This document shows positions 7,882 through 16,672 of a stretch of DNA of 48,321 nucleotides, in pieces (positions within the stretch are counted from its first letter, which is position 1; the number at the start of each line of letters is the position of its first letter). The DNA is from Burkholderiales bacterium (GTDB lineage Bacteria; Pseudomonadota; Gammaproteobacteria; Burkholderiales; Burkholderiaceae_C), in NCBI GenBank assembly GCA_003241965.1, contig QBMB01000014.1, positions 1 to 48,321 of the forward strand, read 5' to 3'. The position numbers and the translations under genes were made by a program. The notes beneath the pieces are model-generated. The model did not search any database. It was not told the DNA's origin and worked only from the letters and a program-made list of their open reading frames with translations.

Positions 7882-10275
7882 ATGAAGCAAGAGCCCGACT
7901 ACCCTCCAGCCATGAACCAGGCCGCGTCCACGCTCCCGGTGCGGCCCCCGCTTGCCGAACCCGCCCCCACCCCGCCAGCGGGCAGCTGGCTGGGCGATCA
8001 CCGGGGCCCGCTCACCGTCACCGACAACTTCGCCGTGCTCGACGACCCGGTGGAGCAGGAGACCTTCACCCAACGCATCGATCAAGGCGAGGGCGAACTC
8101 GCCGAATCGGTGCTGATGGTGCAGGGCATGTATTGCGCGGCCTGCGCCGACACGGTGGAGTCGGCCTTGCAGGGCTTGCCCGGCGTGTTGCAGGCGCGCG
8201 TGCACGCGGCCACACGCCGGCTCACGCTGCGCTGGGATCCGCAGGCCACGCGCATGTCGGCGCTGGCGCAGGTGGTGGGCGAGCGCGGCTACCGCTTGCT
8301 GCCGATGCAGGCGGCCTTGAGCATCAGCGAGCGCCTGCGCGAAACGCGCCAGGGTTTGTGGCGCCTCTTCGTGGCGGGCTTCTGCATGATGCAGGTGATG
8401 ATGTACGCGTGGCCTGCGTATGTGACTGTGCCCGGCGAAATCCCGGCCGACATCGAGCAGCTGCTGCGCTGGGCCAGCTGGGTGATCAGCCTGCCGGTGG
8501 TGTTTTTTGCCAGCGGCCCGTTTTTCGACAGCGCCTGGCGCGACCTGAAGCATGGCCGCGTGGGCATGGACACGCCGGTCTCCATCGGCATCCTGGTCAC
8601 TTTCCTGGTGAGTTCGGCCGTCACCTTCGACCCCACCGGTCCCTGGGGCACCGAGGTCTGGTTCGACTCTTTGACCATGTTCGTGTTTTTCCTGCTCGGC
8701 GGGCGCTACCTCGAGTTCAAGGCGCGCGACCGCACGGCCGGCGCGCTCGATGGCCTGATGAACCGCCTGCCCGAGGTGTGCGAGCGCGAGACCTTGAGCG
8801 GCCAGGAGACGGTGTCGATCCGCCGCCTGGTGGTGGGCGACGCGGTGCGGGTGCAGGCCGGGCAGGCCTTCCCGGCCGATGGTGAGCTGCTGAGCGAGCG
8901 CGCCACGGTGGACGAGGCTTTGCTCACCGGCGAATCGCGCCCGGTGACGCGAAATCAAGGGCAGGGCGTGGTGGCGGGCAGCTTCAACCTGGGTGGCCCG
9001 GTGCGCATGCGCGTGGCCCGCGTGGGGCGCGACACGCGCTTTGCGCAGATCGTCAAGCTGATGGAGCAGGCCTCCACAGAGAAGCCGCGCCTGGCCATCC
9101 TGGCGGATCGGGTGGCCGCGCCGTTTCTGGTGCTGGTGCTGCTGGCGGCGGCGGTGGCGGGCCTGTACTGGTGGCAGATCGATCACACCCGTGCACTCGC
9201 CGTGGCGGTGGCCGTGCTCATCGTCACCTGCCCGTGCGCGCTCTCGCTGGCCACGCCGGCGGCCATGCTGAGTTCGGCCGGTGCGCTGGCGCGCCGCGGC
9301 GTGTTGGTGCGCCGGCTGCAGGCGTTCGAGGTGCTGGCTGGCATCAACGCGGTGGTGTTCGACAAGACCGGCACGCTCACCCACGACCGGCTGGCGCTGC
9401 GCGAGGTGAGCACCCGGGTCGGCGTGAGCCGCGAACAGGCGCTGGCGCTGGCGGGCGCGCTGGCGGCGGGCTCGCTGCACCCGGTGTCCCGCGCGCTGGC
9501 GCAAGAAGGCTCGGGGCTGCAAATGGCCGACATGACCGAAGTGGCCGGGCAGGGCATGCAGGCCCGCCTGGCCGACGGCACACCTGTGCGGCTGGGCTCG
9601 GCCGCGTTCTGCGGCGCACCCGGTTCGGACGCGCTTGACGACGCACCGCGCGCCCACCTGAGCGACGACCAAGGCTGGATGGCCAGCTTCACGCTGGAAG
9701 AGGGCCTGCGCGACGACGCCCGCGAAGCGGTGCAGGCGCTGCGGGCACTGGGCGTGCGCACCTGGCTGCTCTCGGGCGACCGCGCCGCCGCCGCCAAGGC
9801 TGTGGGCCAGGCGGTGGGGGTGGATCACGTGATTGCAGGTGCCACGCCCGAGCAGAAGCTGGTGGAGGTGACCCGGCTGCAGGCGCAGGGCCTGACCATT
9901 GCCATGGTGGGCGATGGCCTGAACGACGGGCCGGTGCTCGCGCGCGCCGACACCTCGTTTGCGCTGGGCCAGGCCGCGCCGCTGGCGCAGGCCCAGTCGG
10001 ACTACGTGATCCAGAGCGGGCAGGTGATGGACGTGGTGCACACGCTCATCCAGGCGCGCGCCACCTTGCGCGTGGTGCGGCAGAACCTCATCTGGGCCGC
10101 GGCCTACAACGTGGTGGCCGTGCCGCTGGCCCTGTTGGGCTGGATGCCGCCGTGGCTCGCCGGCCTGGGCATGGCAGGCAGCTCGCTGCTGGTGATCGGC
10201 AACGCCCTGCGCCTGGCTGGACAAGGCCCCCATCGCTCATCGGTCGAAACGGTTGCAGCGCCCGCATCGGCGTAG
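7882..10275 (+). CDS. ccoI: Copper-translocating P-type ATPase for cbb3 oxidase assembly
   Basis: A P1B-type ATPase of about 797 residues. The metal-binding domain carries MYCAACADTVESAL, the membrane CPC motif is in TCPCALSLATP, and the phosphorylation site is DKTGTLTHD. LLTGES, SLHPVSRAL and GDGLNDGPVLARAD are also intact. FixI/CcoI proteins export copper for the CcoN active site, and ccoS plus ccoNOQP follow immediately. The start is uncertain: ATG at 7882, ATG at 7912, or TTG at 7858. The FNR box at 7864-7877 makes 7858 unlikely. Confidence 0.92.
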   Translation: MKQEPDYPPAMNQAASTLPVRPPLAEPAPTPPAGSWLGDHRGPLTVTDNFAVLDDPVEQETFTQRIDQGEGELAESVLMVQGMYCAACADTVESALQGLPGVLQARVHAATRRLTLRWDPQATRMSALAQVVGERGYRLLPMQAALSISERLRETRQGLWRLFVAGFCMMQVMMYAWPAYVTVPGEIPADIEQLLRWASWVISLPVVFFASGPFFDSAWRDLKHGRVGMDTPVSIGILVTFLVSSAVTFDPTGPWGTEVWFDSLTMFVFFLLGGRYLEFKARDRTAGALDGLMNRLPEVCERETLSGQETVSIRRLVVGDAVRVQAGQAFPADGELLSERATVDEALLTGESRPVTRNQGQGVVAGSFNLGGPVRMRVARVGRDTRFAQIVKLMEQASTEKPRLAILADRVAAPFLVLVLLAAAVAGLYWWQIDHTRALAVAVAVLIVTCPCALSLATPAAMLSSAGALARRGVLVRRLQAFEVLAGINAVVFDKTGTLTHDRLALREVSTRVGVSREQALALAGALAAGSLHPVSRALAQEGSGLQMADMTEVAGQGMQARLADGTPVRLGSAAFCGAPGSDALDDAPRAHLSDDQGWMASFTLEEGLRDDAREAVQALRALGVRTWLLSGDRAAAAKAVGQAVGVDHVIAGATPEQKLVEVTRLQAQGLTIAMVGDGLNDGPVLARADTSFALGQAAPLAQAQSDYVIQSGQVMDVVHTLIQARATLRVVRQNLIWAAAYNVVAVPLALLGWMPPWLAGLGMAGSSLLVIGNALRLAGQGPHRSSVETVAAPASA

Positions 10276-10330
10276 CATGAAGCGACCCCTTGAAACGACA
10301 CTTTGAAACGCATCTGCAGGCACCGCACCC

Positions 10331-10468
10331 ATGGACATCCTCTATCTCCTGATCCCGCTCTCCGTGGTGCTTGTGTTCGGCATCATCGGCGTGTTCTGGT
10401 GGGCCCTGCAAGCGGGGCAGTTCGACAACATCGAGCGCGAAGGTGAGCGGATTCTTAAAAGCGATTGA
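10331..10468 (+). CDS. ccoS: Cbb3 oxidase maturation protein CcoS
   Basis: A 45-residue single-span protein. MDILYLLIPLSVVLVFGIIG forms the membrane segment, followed by VFWWALQAGQFDNIEREGER, the conserved CcoS tail with the QFDNIE motif. CcoS is needed for cofactor insertion in cbb3 oxidase. It lies 55 nt after ccoI and 79 nt before ccoN. Confidence 0.9.
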   Translation: MDILYLLIPLSVVLVFGIIGVFWWALQAGQFDNIEREGERILKSD

Positions 10469-10474
10469 GCTCGC

Positions 10475-10488
10475 TTGATGTAAGTCAA
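10475..10488. promoter_or_regulatory. FNR/ANR box of the ccoNOQP promoter
   Basis: TTGATGTAAGTCAA matches the FNR consensus at 9 of 10 positions. The centre (10481.5) predicts a class II start site near 10523, 25 nt ahead of the ccoN ATG. This fits the known oxygen control of cbb3 oxidase operons by FNR/ANR. Confidence 0.8.
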
Positions 10489-10547
10489 TGTGGGGAGCTC
10501 CTTCAGTGAAGACACTTCAACCAGTGACATTTGCGAGGAGTTCTTAT

Positions 10548-12005
10548 ATGTCCGTGACAACCAAGACCAGCCAGTCGGCGGTCTACAACGACAAAGTGGT
10601 GCGTCAGTTCACCATCATGACGGTGGTGTGGGGGGTGGTGGGCATGCTGGTGGGCGTGATCATCGCTGCCCAGCTCACCTGGCCCGAGCTCAATCTGGGC
10701 ATTGAATGGCTCTCATACGGCCGCTTGCGACCGCTGCACACCAACGCGGTGATCTTCGCCTTCGGTGGCTGCGGCCTCTTTGCCGCCAGCTACTACGTGG
10801 TGCAACGCACCTGCCAGACGCGGATTTTCTCCGACGGCCTGGCGGCCTTCACCTTCTGGGGCTGGCAGCTGGTGATCGTGCTGGCGGCCATCACGCTGCC
10901 GATGGGCCTGACCCAGGGCAAGGAATACGCCGAGCTGGAGTGGCCGATCGACATCCTGATCGCGGTGGTGTGGGTGGCCTACGCGGTGGTGTTCTTCGGC
11001 ACCATCGGCAAACGCAAGGTGCGCCACATCTACGTGGCCAACTGGTTCTTCGGCGCCTTCATCCTCGCCGTGGCCATGCTGCACATCGTCAACAGCGCCG
11101 CTCTGCCGGTGGACGGCTTCAAGTCCTACTCGGCCTACGCCGGCGTTCAGGACGCCATGGTGCAGTGGTGGTACGGCCACAACGCGGTGGGCTTCTTCCT
11201 CACCGCCGGTTTCCTCGGGATGATGTATTACTTCATCCCGAAGCAAGCCGAGCGTCCCGTCTACTCGTATCGCCTGTCGATCGTGCACTTCTGGGCGCTG
11301 ATCTTCACCTACATGTGGGCCGGCCCGCACCACCTGCACTACACCGCGTTGCCCGACTGGACGCAATCGGTGGGCATGGTGTTCTCGCTCATCCTGCTGG
11401 CACCCAGCTGGGGCGGCATGATCAACGGCATCATGACGCTCTCGGGCGCCTGGCACAAACTGCGCGACGACCCGATCCTGCGCTTCCTGATCGTCTCGCT
11501 CTCGTTCTACGGCATGTCGACCTTTGAAGGTCCGATGATGTCGATCAAGACAGTCAACGCCCTGAGCCACTACACCGACTGGACTGTGGGCCACGTGCAT
11601 TCCGGCGCCTTGGGCTGGGTGGGCCTGGTGACCATGGGCTCCATGTACTACCTGATTCCCCGCCTGTATGGCCAGAAGAAGATGTACTCGGTACCCGCCA
11701 TCGAACTGCACTTCTGGGTCGCCACCATCGGCATCGTGCTCTACATCGCCGCCATGTGGATCGCCGGGGTGATGCAGGGCCTGATGTGGCGCTCGATCAA
11801 CCCCGACGGCAGCCTCACCTACACCTTCGTCGAGTCGGTCAAGGCCACCTACCCGTTCTATGTGATTCGTTTGCTCGGGGGCTTGCTGTACCTCGGCGGC
11901 ATGCTGGTGATGGCGTGGAACACGTTCATGACGGTCAGGAACGGACGCTCGCAGGACGTGCAGATTCCTGCCCTCAAGCCCGACCTCAACCCTGCTCACG
12001 CCTGA
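10548..12005 (+). CDS. ccoN: Cytochrome cbb3 oxidase subunit I
   Basis: A 485-residue haem-copper oxidase catalytic subunit that reduces O2 to water with high affinity. Core signatures are [19 protein letters not shown] (haem b ligand region), [20 protein letters not shown] (Cu-B histidine and active-site tyrosine region), [15 protein letters not shown] (Cu-B histidine pair) and [19 protein letters not shown] (haem ligands). GAGGAG at 10535-10540 precedes the ATG. It is the first gene of ccoNOQP. Confidence 0.97.
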   Translation: MSVTTKTSQSAVYNDKVVRQFTIMTVVWGVVGMLVGVIIAAQLTWPELNLGIEWLSYGRLRPLHTNAVIFAFGGCGLFAASYYVVQRTCQTRIFSDGLAAFTFWGWQLVIVLAAITLPMGLTQGKEYAELEWPIDILIAVVWVAYAVVFFGTIGKRKVRHIYVANWFFGAFILAVAMLHIVNSAALPVDGFKSYSAYAGVQDAMVQWWYGHNAVGFFLTAGFLGMMYYFIPKQAERPVYSYRLSIVHFWALIFTYMWAGPHHLHYTALPDWTQSVGMVFSLILLAPSWGGMINGIMTLSGAWHKLRDDPILRFLIVSLSFYGMSTFEGPMMSIKTVNALSHYTDWTVGHVHSGALGWVGLVTMGSMYYLIPRLYGQKKMYSVPAIELHFWVATIGIVLYIAAMWIAGVMQGLMWRSINPDGSLTYTFVESVKATYPFYVIRLLGGLLYLGGMLVMAWNTFMTVRNGRSQDVQIPALKPDLNPAHA

Positions 12006-12015
12006 GAACATCACC

Positions 12016-12642
12016 ATGGCCAACCAAGACAAGCCCCAGGGTTTCACGCACGAGCGGATCGAGACCAACAACTTCCTGATGATCGTGCTCATCGTGCTGG
12101 TGATCGCGGTCGGTGGACTGGTGGAGATCGTTCCGCTGTTCTTCCAGAAGTCCACCACCCAGCCGGTGGAGGGCCTCAAACCCTACAGCGCGCTGCAGAT
12201 CCTCGGACGCGACATTTACGTGCGCGAGGGTTGCTACAACTGCCACTCGCAGATGATCCGGCCGCTGCAGGCCGAGACGCTGCGCTACGGCCACTACTCG
12301 CTGGCGGGTGAGTTCGTGTACGACCGTCCCTTCCAGTGGGGCAGCAAGCGCACCGGGCCCGACCTGCACCGCGTGGGTGGGCGCTACAGCGACGAATGGC
12401 ACCGCGTGCACCTGAACAACCCGCGCGATCTGGTGCCCGAGTCGAACATGCCGGCCTACCCGTGGCTGGCGAAAAAAACGGTGAACGAAGCCAGCATTCC
12501 GCGGCGCATGGAAGTGCTGCGTACCCTGGGTGCGCCCTACACCGACGCGGAGATCGCATCGTCCAGCGCCGACGTGAAGGGCAAGACCGAGATCGACGCA
12601 CTCGTTGCCTACCTGCAGGTGCTCGGCACCGCCATCAAGTAA
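12016..12642 (+). CDS. ccoO: Cytochrome cbb3 oxidase subunit II (monohaem c)
   Basis: A 208-residue membrane-anchored c-type cytochrome. One N-terminal helix (about residues 18-40) is followed by the haem motif [14 protein letters not shown]. The distal methionine is probably in [11 protein letters not shown]. The protein passes electrons from CcoP to CcoN. The gene follows ccoN by 10 nt. Confidence 0.96.
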   Translation: MANQDKPQGFTHERIETNNFLMIVLIVLVIAVGGLVEIVPLFFQKSTTQPVEGLKPYSALQILGRDIYVREGCYNCHSQMIRPLQAETLRYGHYSLAGEFVYDRPFQWGSKRTGPDLHRVGGRYSDEWHRVHLNNPRDLVPESNMPAYPWLAKKTVNEASIPRRMEVLRTLGAPYTDAEIASSSADVKGKTEIDALVAYLQVLGTAIK

Positions 12643-12658
12643 GCCCACGGAGGACACC

Positions 12659-12796
12659 ATGGACATCAACGACCTGCGCAGCATCGTCACCCTCATCAGC
12701 ATGTTCACCTTCCTGGGCATCGTGGCCTGGGCCTGGTCCAAGCGGAACAAGGACCGCTTCGAGGAGGCAGCCCAGCTGCCTTTTCAGGACGAATGA
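12659..12796 (+). CDS. ccoQ: Cbb3 oxidase small subunit CcoQ/FixQ
   Basis: A 45-residue single-span subunit: LRSIVTLISMFTFLGIVAWA is the helix, followed by WSKRNKDRFEEAAQLPFQD, the usual CcoQ tail. CcoQ stabilises CcoP in the complex. GGAGG at 12648 precedes the ATG. Confidence 0.92.
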   Translation: MDINDLRSIVTLISMFTFLGIVAWAWSKRNKDRFEEAAQLPFQDE

Positions 12797-12829
12797 ACCC
12801 CTCGAACACGTCAGAACTAGAGAACCATC

Positions 12830-13747
12830 ATGAGTGACTTCACCAGCGAATTCTGGTCTTGGTATGTGGCCGGGCTCACCCTGGTCAGCATCCTGGCCTG
12901 CGCGGTCCTGCTCTGGATCAGCGGCACCACCAAAGTCAAGGCCCGGGCCGACAACACCACCGGCCACGTGTGGGACGGCGACCTGCAGGAAATGAACAAC
13001 CCGCTGCCGCGCTGGTGGGTCTACCTGTTCATCATCACGGTGATCTTTGCGCTGGTCTACGGCGTGCTGTACCCCACCTTCGGCAAATACGGCGGCTTGC
13101 TGGGCTGGACCTCGCAAGGCCAGCACCAGGCCGAGGTGGACAAGATGCAGCAGGACATTGCGCCCATCTACGCCCGCTTCAACGGCCTCTCGCCCGAGCA
13201 GCTGGCGGGCGACGCGCCGGCCATGGCCGTGGGTGAGCGCCTGTTCATGAACAACTGCGCGCAGTGCCACGGATCCGATGCGCGCGGTGCCCGCAGTTTC
13301 CCCAACCTCACCGACGGCGACTGGCTGCACGGCGGCGACCCGGCCGCCATCAAGACCACGCTCACGCAAGGCCGCATCGGCATGATGCCGCCGCTGGCGG
13401 CGGCGGTGGGCACACCCGACGACGTGCGCAACGTGGCGCATTACGTCATGAGCCTGTCGGCCACACCCCACGACTCGGTGAAGGCGGCGCAGGGCCGGGT
13501 CAAGTTCGCCGTGTGCGCGGCCTGCCACGGTGCCGAGGGCAAGGGCAACACCGCGCTGGGCGCCCCCAACCTCACCGACGGCATCTGGCTGCACGGCTGG
13601 GGCGAGGAGGCCATCGTGCGCGCCGTGACCAACGGCATCACCAACCAGATGCCGGCGCAGGCGGGCAAGCTCAACGCCGACCAGATCCACGTGCTCACCG
13701 CCTATGTGTGGGGCATGTCGAACAAGCCGCCCGTTGCCGCCAATTGA
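12830..13747 (+). CDS. ccoP: Cytochrome cbb3 oxidase subunit III (dihaem c)
   Basis: A 305-residue protein with two N-terminal membrane segments (about 7-30 and 62-84) and two c-type domains with NNCAQCHGSDARG and VCAACHGAEGKG. Candidate axial methionines are in GRIGMMPPL and TNQMPAQAG. It receives electrons from soluble or bc1-linked cytochromes. It is the last structural subunit of the operon and is followed closely by ccoG. Confidence 0.96.
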   Translation: MSDFTSEFWSWYVAGLTLVSILACAVLLWISGTTKVKARADNTTGHVWDGDLQEMNNPLPRWWVYLFIITVIFALVYGVLYPTFGKYGGLLGWTSQGQHQAEVDKMQQDIAPIYARFNGLSPEQLAGDAPAMAVGERLFMNNCAQCHGSDARGARSFPNLTDGDWLHGGDPAAIKTTLTQGRIGMMPPLAAAVGTPDDVRNVAHYVMSLSATPHDSVKAAQGRVKFAVCAACHGAEGKGNTALGAPNLTDGIWLHGWGEEAIVRAVTNGITNQMPAQAGKLNADQIHVLTAYVWGMSNKPPVAAN

Positions 13748-13765
13748 GTCTGGTTGAAACCACCC

Positions 13766-15199
13766 GTGTCCTCCACCAAACCTGCCGTCACCATCATTCC
13801 CATCGTGCCTGTCGATGACGGGGAGATGGTGTCGCTGTACGCGGCCGGCCAGAAGATCCAGCCCCGCTCGGTATCCGGTGTGTTCTCCAACTGGCGCTGG
13901 GTGACGGTGTGGATCACGCAGATCGTCTTTTACGGTCTGCCCTGGCTGGAATGGAATGCGCGCCAGGCCGTGTTGTTCGACCTGGAGATCCGGCGTTTCT
14001 ACATCTTCGGTCTGGTGCTCTACCCGCAGGATTTCATCTACCTCACGGGTCTGCTGGTCATCTCGGCCTTGTCGCTGTTCCTGTTCACCGCCGTGGCAGG
14101 GCGTCTGTGGTGTGGCTATGCCTGTCCGCAAACGGTCTACACCGAAATCTTCCTGTGGATCGAGAAGAAGGTCGAGGGCGACCGCTCGGCCCGACTGAGG
14201 CTGGATGCCGCGGGCATGTCGGCGGCCAAGTTCAGCAAGCGCGGGCTCAAGCACGCGCTGTGGATCGCCCTGGCGCTGTGGACCGGTTTCACCTTTGTCG
14301 GTTACTTCACCCCGATCCGCGAGCTCGCCGCCCTCTCGCTGGCCGCCTCGCTCGGACCCTGGCAGACCTTCTGGGTGTTCTTCTACGGCTTCGCCACCTA
14401 CGGCAACGCGGGCTTCATGCGCGAACAGGTGTGCAAGTACATGTGTCCTTACGCCCGCTTCCAGAGCGCGATGTTCGACAAGGACACGATGATCGTGACC
14501 TACGACGAGCAGCGCGGAGAGCCGCGCGGACCGCGTTCCAAAAAAGCCGATCCGGTGGCACTGGGCTTGGGCTCTTGCATTGACTGCACCCTGTGCGTGC
14601 AGGTGTGCCCCACCGGCATTGACATCCGCAAGGGCCTGCAGTACGAGTGCATCGGCTGCGCGGCCTGTATCGACGTGTGCGACGACGTGATGGACAAGGT
14701 GGGCTATCCGCGCGGCCTCATCAAGTATTCGACCCAGCACGGCATGGAGCAGGGCTGGAGCACGAAGCAGATGCTGCAGCGAGCCTTGCGTCCGCGCGTG
14801 TTGGTGTACTCGGCCATCCTGTTGACCATCACCGCGGCGGTGGGGGTGAGCCTGTTCCTGCGCACGCCGCTGCGGGTGGACGTGATGCGCGACCGCGGGT
14901 CGCTCGCGCGCATGGTGGAGCAGGGCCGCATTGAAAACGTGTACCGCCTGCAGATCATGAACGCCACCGAGCAGACACAGCGCTACGCCATCAGTGTCTC
15001 GGGCCTGCCCGGCATCACGCTGGACCCACTCACGGAGGTCGAGGTGTTGCCCACCGAGGTGCGCTCGGCCGCCGTGCGGGTGCAGATCCCGCCGGGCACT
15101 GCGGAAACGGGTTCGCACCCGATCCAGTTCGAGATCCGTTCCACCGGTGACGAGGTGGCCCGGGTGACCGAGAAGGCCGCTTTCCTCGTGCCGCGTTGA
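13766..15199 (+). CDS. ccoG: Cbb3 oxidase accessory ferredoxin-like protein CcoG/FixG
   Basis: About 477 residues. Membrane segments surround the motif GRLWCGYACPQTVYTE. Two 4Fe-4S motifs follow, CIDCTLCVQVCPTG and CIGCAACIDVCDD, and an Ig-like C-terminal domain ends the protein. CcoG proteins have been linked to copper reduction during cbb3 assembly. The GTG at 13766 is preferred; a TTG at 13754 would add four residues, and neither has a clear ribosome site. Confidence 0.93.
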   Translation: MSSTKPAVTIIPIVPVDDGEMVSLYAAGQKIQPRSVSGVFSNWRWVTVWITQIVFYGLPWLEWNARQAVLFDLEIRRFYIFGLVLYPQDFIYLTGLLVISALSLFLFTAVAGRLWCGYACPQTVYTEIFLWIEKKVEGDRSARLRLDAAGMSAAKFSKRGLKHALWIALALWTGFTFVGYFTPIRELAALSLAASLGPWQTFWVFFYGFATYGNAGFMREQVCKYMCPYARFQSAMFDKDTMIVTYDEQRGEPRGPRSKKADPVALGLGSCIDCTLCVQVCPTGIDIRKGLQYECIGCAACIDVCDDVMDKVGYPRGLIKYSTQHGMEQGWSTKQMLQRALRPRVLVYSAILLTITAAVGVSLFLRTPLRVDVMRDRGSLARMVEQGRIENVYRLQIMNATEQTQRYAISVSGLPGITLDPLTEVEVLPTEVRSAAVRVQIPPGTAETGSHPIQFEIRSTGDEVARVTEKAAFLVPR

Positions 15200-15234
15200 A
15201 GCGACACCCCCATTTGCATCTTCAGGAGATTCCC

Positions 15235-15522
15235 ATGAGTTCACCCCAAGCCATGACCACCTCCCCGGCCCCCGCCTGGTGGCGCACCCCGCACATGTGG
15301 CTGGTGGTGGGCGCTCCACTGGTGGGCGTGGCGGCCAGCCTCACCGCCGCCTTCTTCGCCGTCAACGGCGCCGACCCGGTGCTCAACAAGGCCGACTATC
15401 AGCGCGACTTCAAGGCCGCCCACGCGTTGCAGGGCCAGGCCCGCATCGACGCGCTGGCCAAGTTGCAACCAGCCCATCAGGCGCGCAACAACGCCGCGTC
15501 ACCCGTGATTCCGGCCCAGTGA
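15235..15522 (+). CDS. FixH/CcoH-like small membrane protein
   Basis: A 95-residue protein with one helix (about residues 21-42) after PAPAWWRTPHMW, then NKADYQRDFKAAHA. The WRTPxMW...G-P...NxADYY-like layout and its position directly after ccoG match the short FixH-like proteins of beta-proteobacteria, which assist cbb3 assembly. It is much shorter than alpha-proteobacterial FixH, so the family call is partly by position. AGGAG precedes the ATG at 15235. Confidence 0.75.
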   Translation: MSSPQAMTTSPAPAWWRTPHMWLVVGAPLVGVAASLTAAFFAVNGADPVLNKADYQRDFKAAHALQGQARIDALAKLQPAHQARNNAASPVIPAQ

Positions 15523-15550
15523 CCCACAACAGCAACAGGGAGACAAACCC

Positions 15551-15787
15551 ATGTGGGGAAAACGCCTGATGGGGATCGCATGGCCCGCCTTCCTGGTGGC
15601 GGCCGTGCTGGAGATGGTGGTGTTTGCGCTGGTGGACCCGAGCGACATGCATTGGTTCGGCGCTCCGCTGGCGTTGTCCCGCGAGGCGGTCTACACGGTG
15701 GCTTTTTTTGTGTTCTGGGGTTTGGCGATGGCCTCCAGCGCACTCACGACCCTGCTGGCCGTGCCGCCCTCCGAGCTCAATCGCTGA
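15551..15787 (+). CDS. Small two-span membrane protein of the cbb3 cluster
   Basis: 78 residues with two predicted helices (about 8-27 and 46-68) joined by VDPSDMHWFGAPLALSREAV. GGGAG at 15540 gives a good ribosome site. I do not recognise a named family. Its position at the end of the cco operon and the tryptophan/histidine content suggest an assembly or stabilising role, by context only. Confidence 0.7.
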   Translation: MWGKRLMGIAWPAFLVAAVLEMVVFALVDPSDMHWFGAPLALSREAVYTVAFFVFWGLAMASSALTTLLAVPPSELNR

Positions 15788-15805
15788 ACGGGTCGCAGCC
15801 GGAAC

Positions 15806-16525
15806 CTAGATGCAAGTCTGCGGGTTGACGATCTGGCGCAGGGCTTCCACGTTTTTGATCTGCACGTGGCGCTGCTTCACGTCAATGATGCCGTCTTCGG
15901 CGAACTTCGAGAAAGTGCGGCTCACCGTCTCCAGCTTCATGCCCAGGTAGCTGCCGATTTCCTCACGCGTCATGCGCAGCACAAACTCGGACTGTGAGAA
16001 GCCGCGTGCGTGCAGGCGCTGCACCAGGTTCAGCAGGAAGGCGGCCAGCCGCTCCTCGGCCCGCATGCTGCCCAGCAGCAGCATCACGCCGTGGTCGCGC
16101 ACGATCTCGCGGCTCAGGATCTTGTGCACATGGTGCTGCAGCGTGGTGAACTCGCGCGAGAGTTCTTCGACCTGGTCGAACGGCATGATGCAGACCTCGG
16201 CGTCTTCCAGTGCAATGGCGTCGCAAGAGTGGTGGTCGCTCACGATGCCGTCCATGCCGATGATCTCGCCCGTCATCTGGAAGCCGGTCACCTGGTCGCG
16301 GCCGTCCGCCGTGGTCACGCAGGTCTTGAAGAAGCCCGAGCGCACGGCATAAAGCGAGGTGAACTTGTCGCCCACGCTGAACAGCGCCGCGCCGCGCTTG
16401 ACGCGCTTGCGGGTGGAGATCACGCGGTCCAGCTTGTCCATCTCGTCCGGGTTCAGGCCCATGGGCAGGCAGAGTTCGCGCAGGTTGCAGCTGGAGCAGG
16501 CAACTTTGATGGTTTGGGCATCCAT
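15806..16525 (-). CDS. fnr: Oxygen-sensing regulator FNR/ANR
   Basis: A 239-residue Crp/Fnr-family protein. Cys10, Cys13 and Cys19 (ACSSCNLRELC) and Cys101 (HHSCDAI) correspond to the four ligands of the oxygen-labile 4Fe-4S cluster. The recognition helix has ETVSRTFSKF, with the E, S and R residues that read TTGAT half-sites. The ATG at 16525 gives the standard N-terminus; a GTG at 16549 is possible. Sites matching its target lie at 7864, 10475 and 16606, all next to genes of this cluster. Confidence 0.95.
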   Translation of the reverse strand: MDAQTIKVACSSCNLRELCLPMGLNPDEMDKLDRVISTRKRVKRGAALFSVGDKFTSLYAVRSGFFKTCVTTADGRDQVTGFQMTGEIIGMDGIVSDHHSCDAIALEDAEVCIMPFDQVEELSREFTTLQHHVHKILSREIVRDHGVMLLLGSMRAEERLAAFLLNLVQRLHARGFSQSEFVLRMTREEIGSYLGMKLETVSRTFSKFAEDGIIDVKQRHVQIKNVEALRQIVNPQTCI

Positions 16526-16605
16526 GCAGATTCCTGGAATGTGTGACACCTCACAGCATACCCCCGTGGGGTGTCGGTGTATCCCATGCCGGGTCGCGTC
16601 GCCTG

Positions 16606-16619
16606 TTGATGAAGATCAA
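16606..16619. promoter_or_regulatory. Perfect FNR/ANR box between fnr and hemN
   Basis: TTGATGAAGATCAA is a full match to TTGAT-N4-ATCAA. The centre (16612.5) predicts a hemN start site near 16654, 19 nt before the GTG at 16673, with GGGAG between. Leftward it could also control fnr itself. Confidence 0.85.
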
Positions 16620-16672
16620 GGCTCAACAAGCGGGGGTGCTGCACAGTGGCCCCATTGATTGGGAGACACCCT

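Noticed and set aside
7660-10233. Long minus-strand frame opposite ccoI
   Set aside because: His/Arg/Gly-rich shadow of a high-GC gene; all P-type ATPase motifs are on the plus strand.
12635-15319. Long minus-strand frame opposite ccoP and ccoG
   Set aside because: Shadow frame; it spans several real genes and their ribosome sites.
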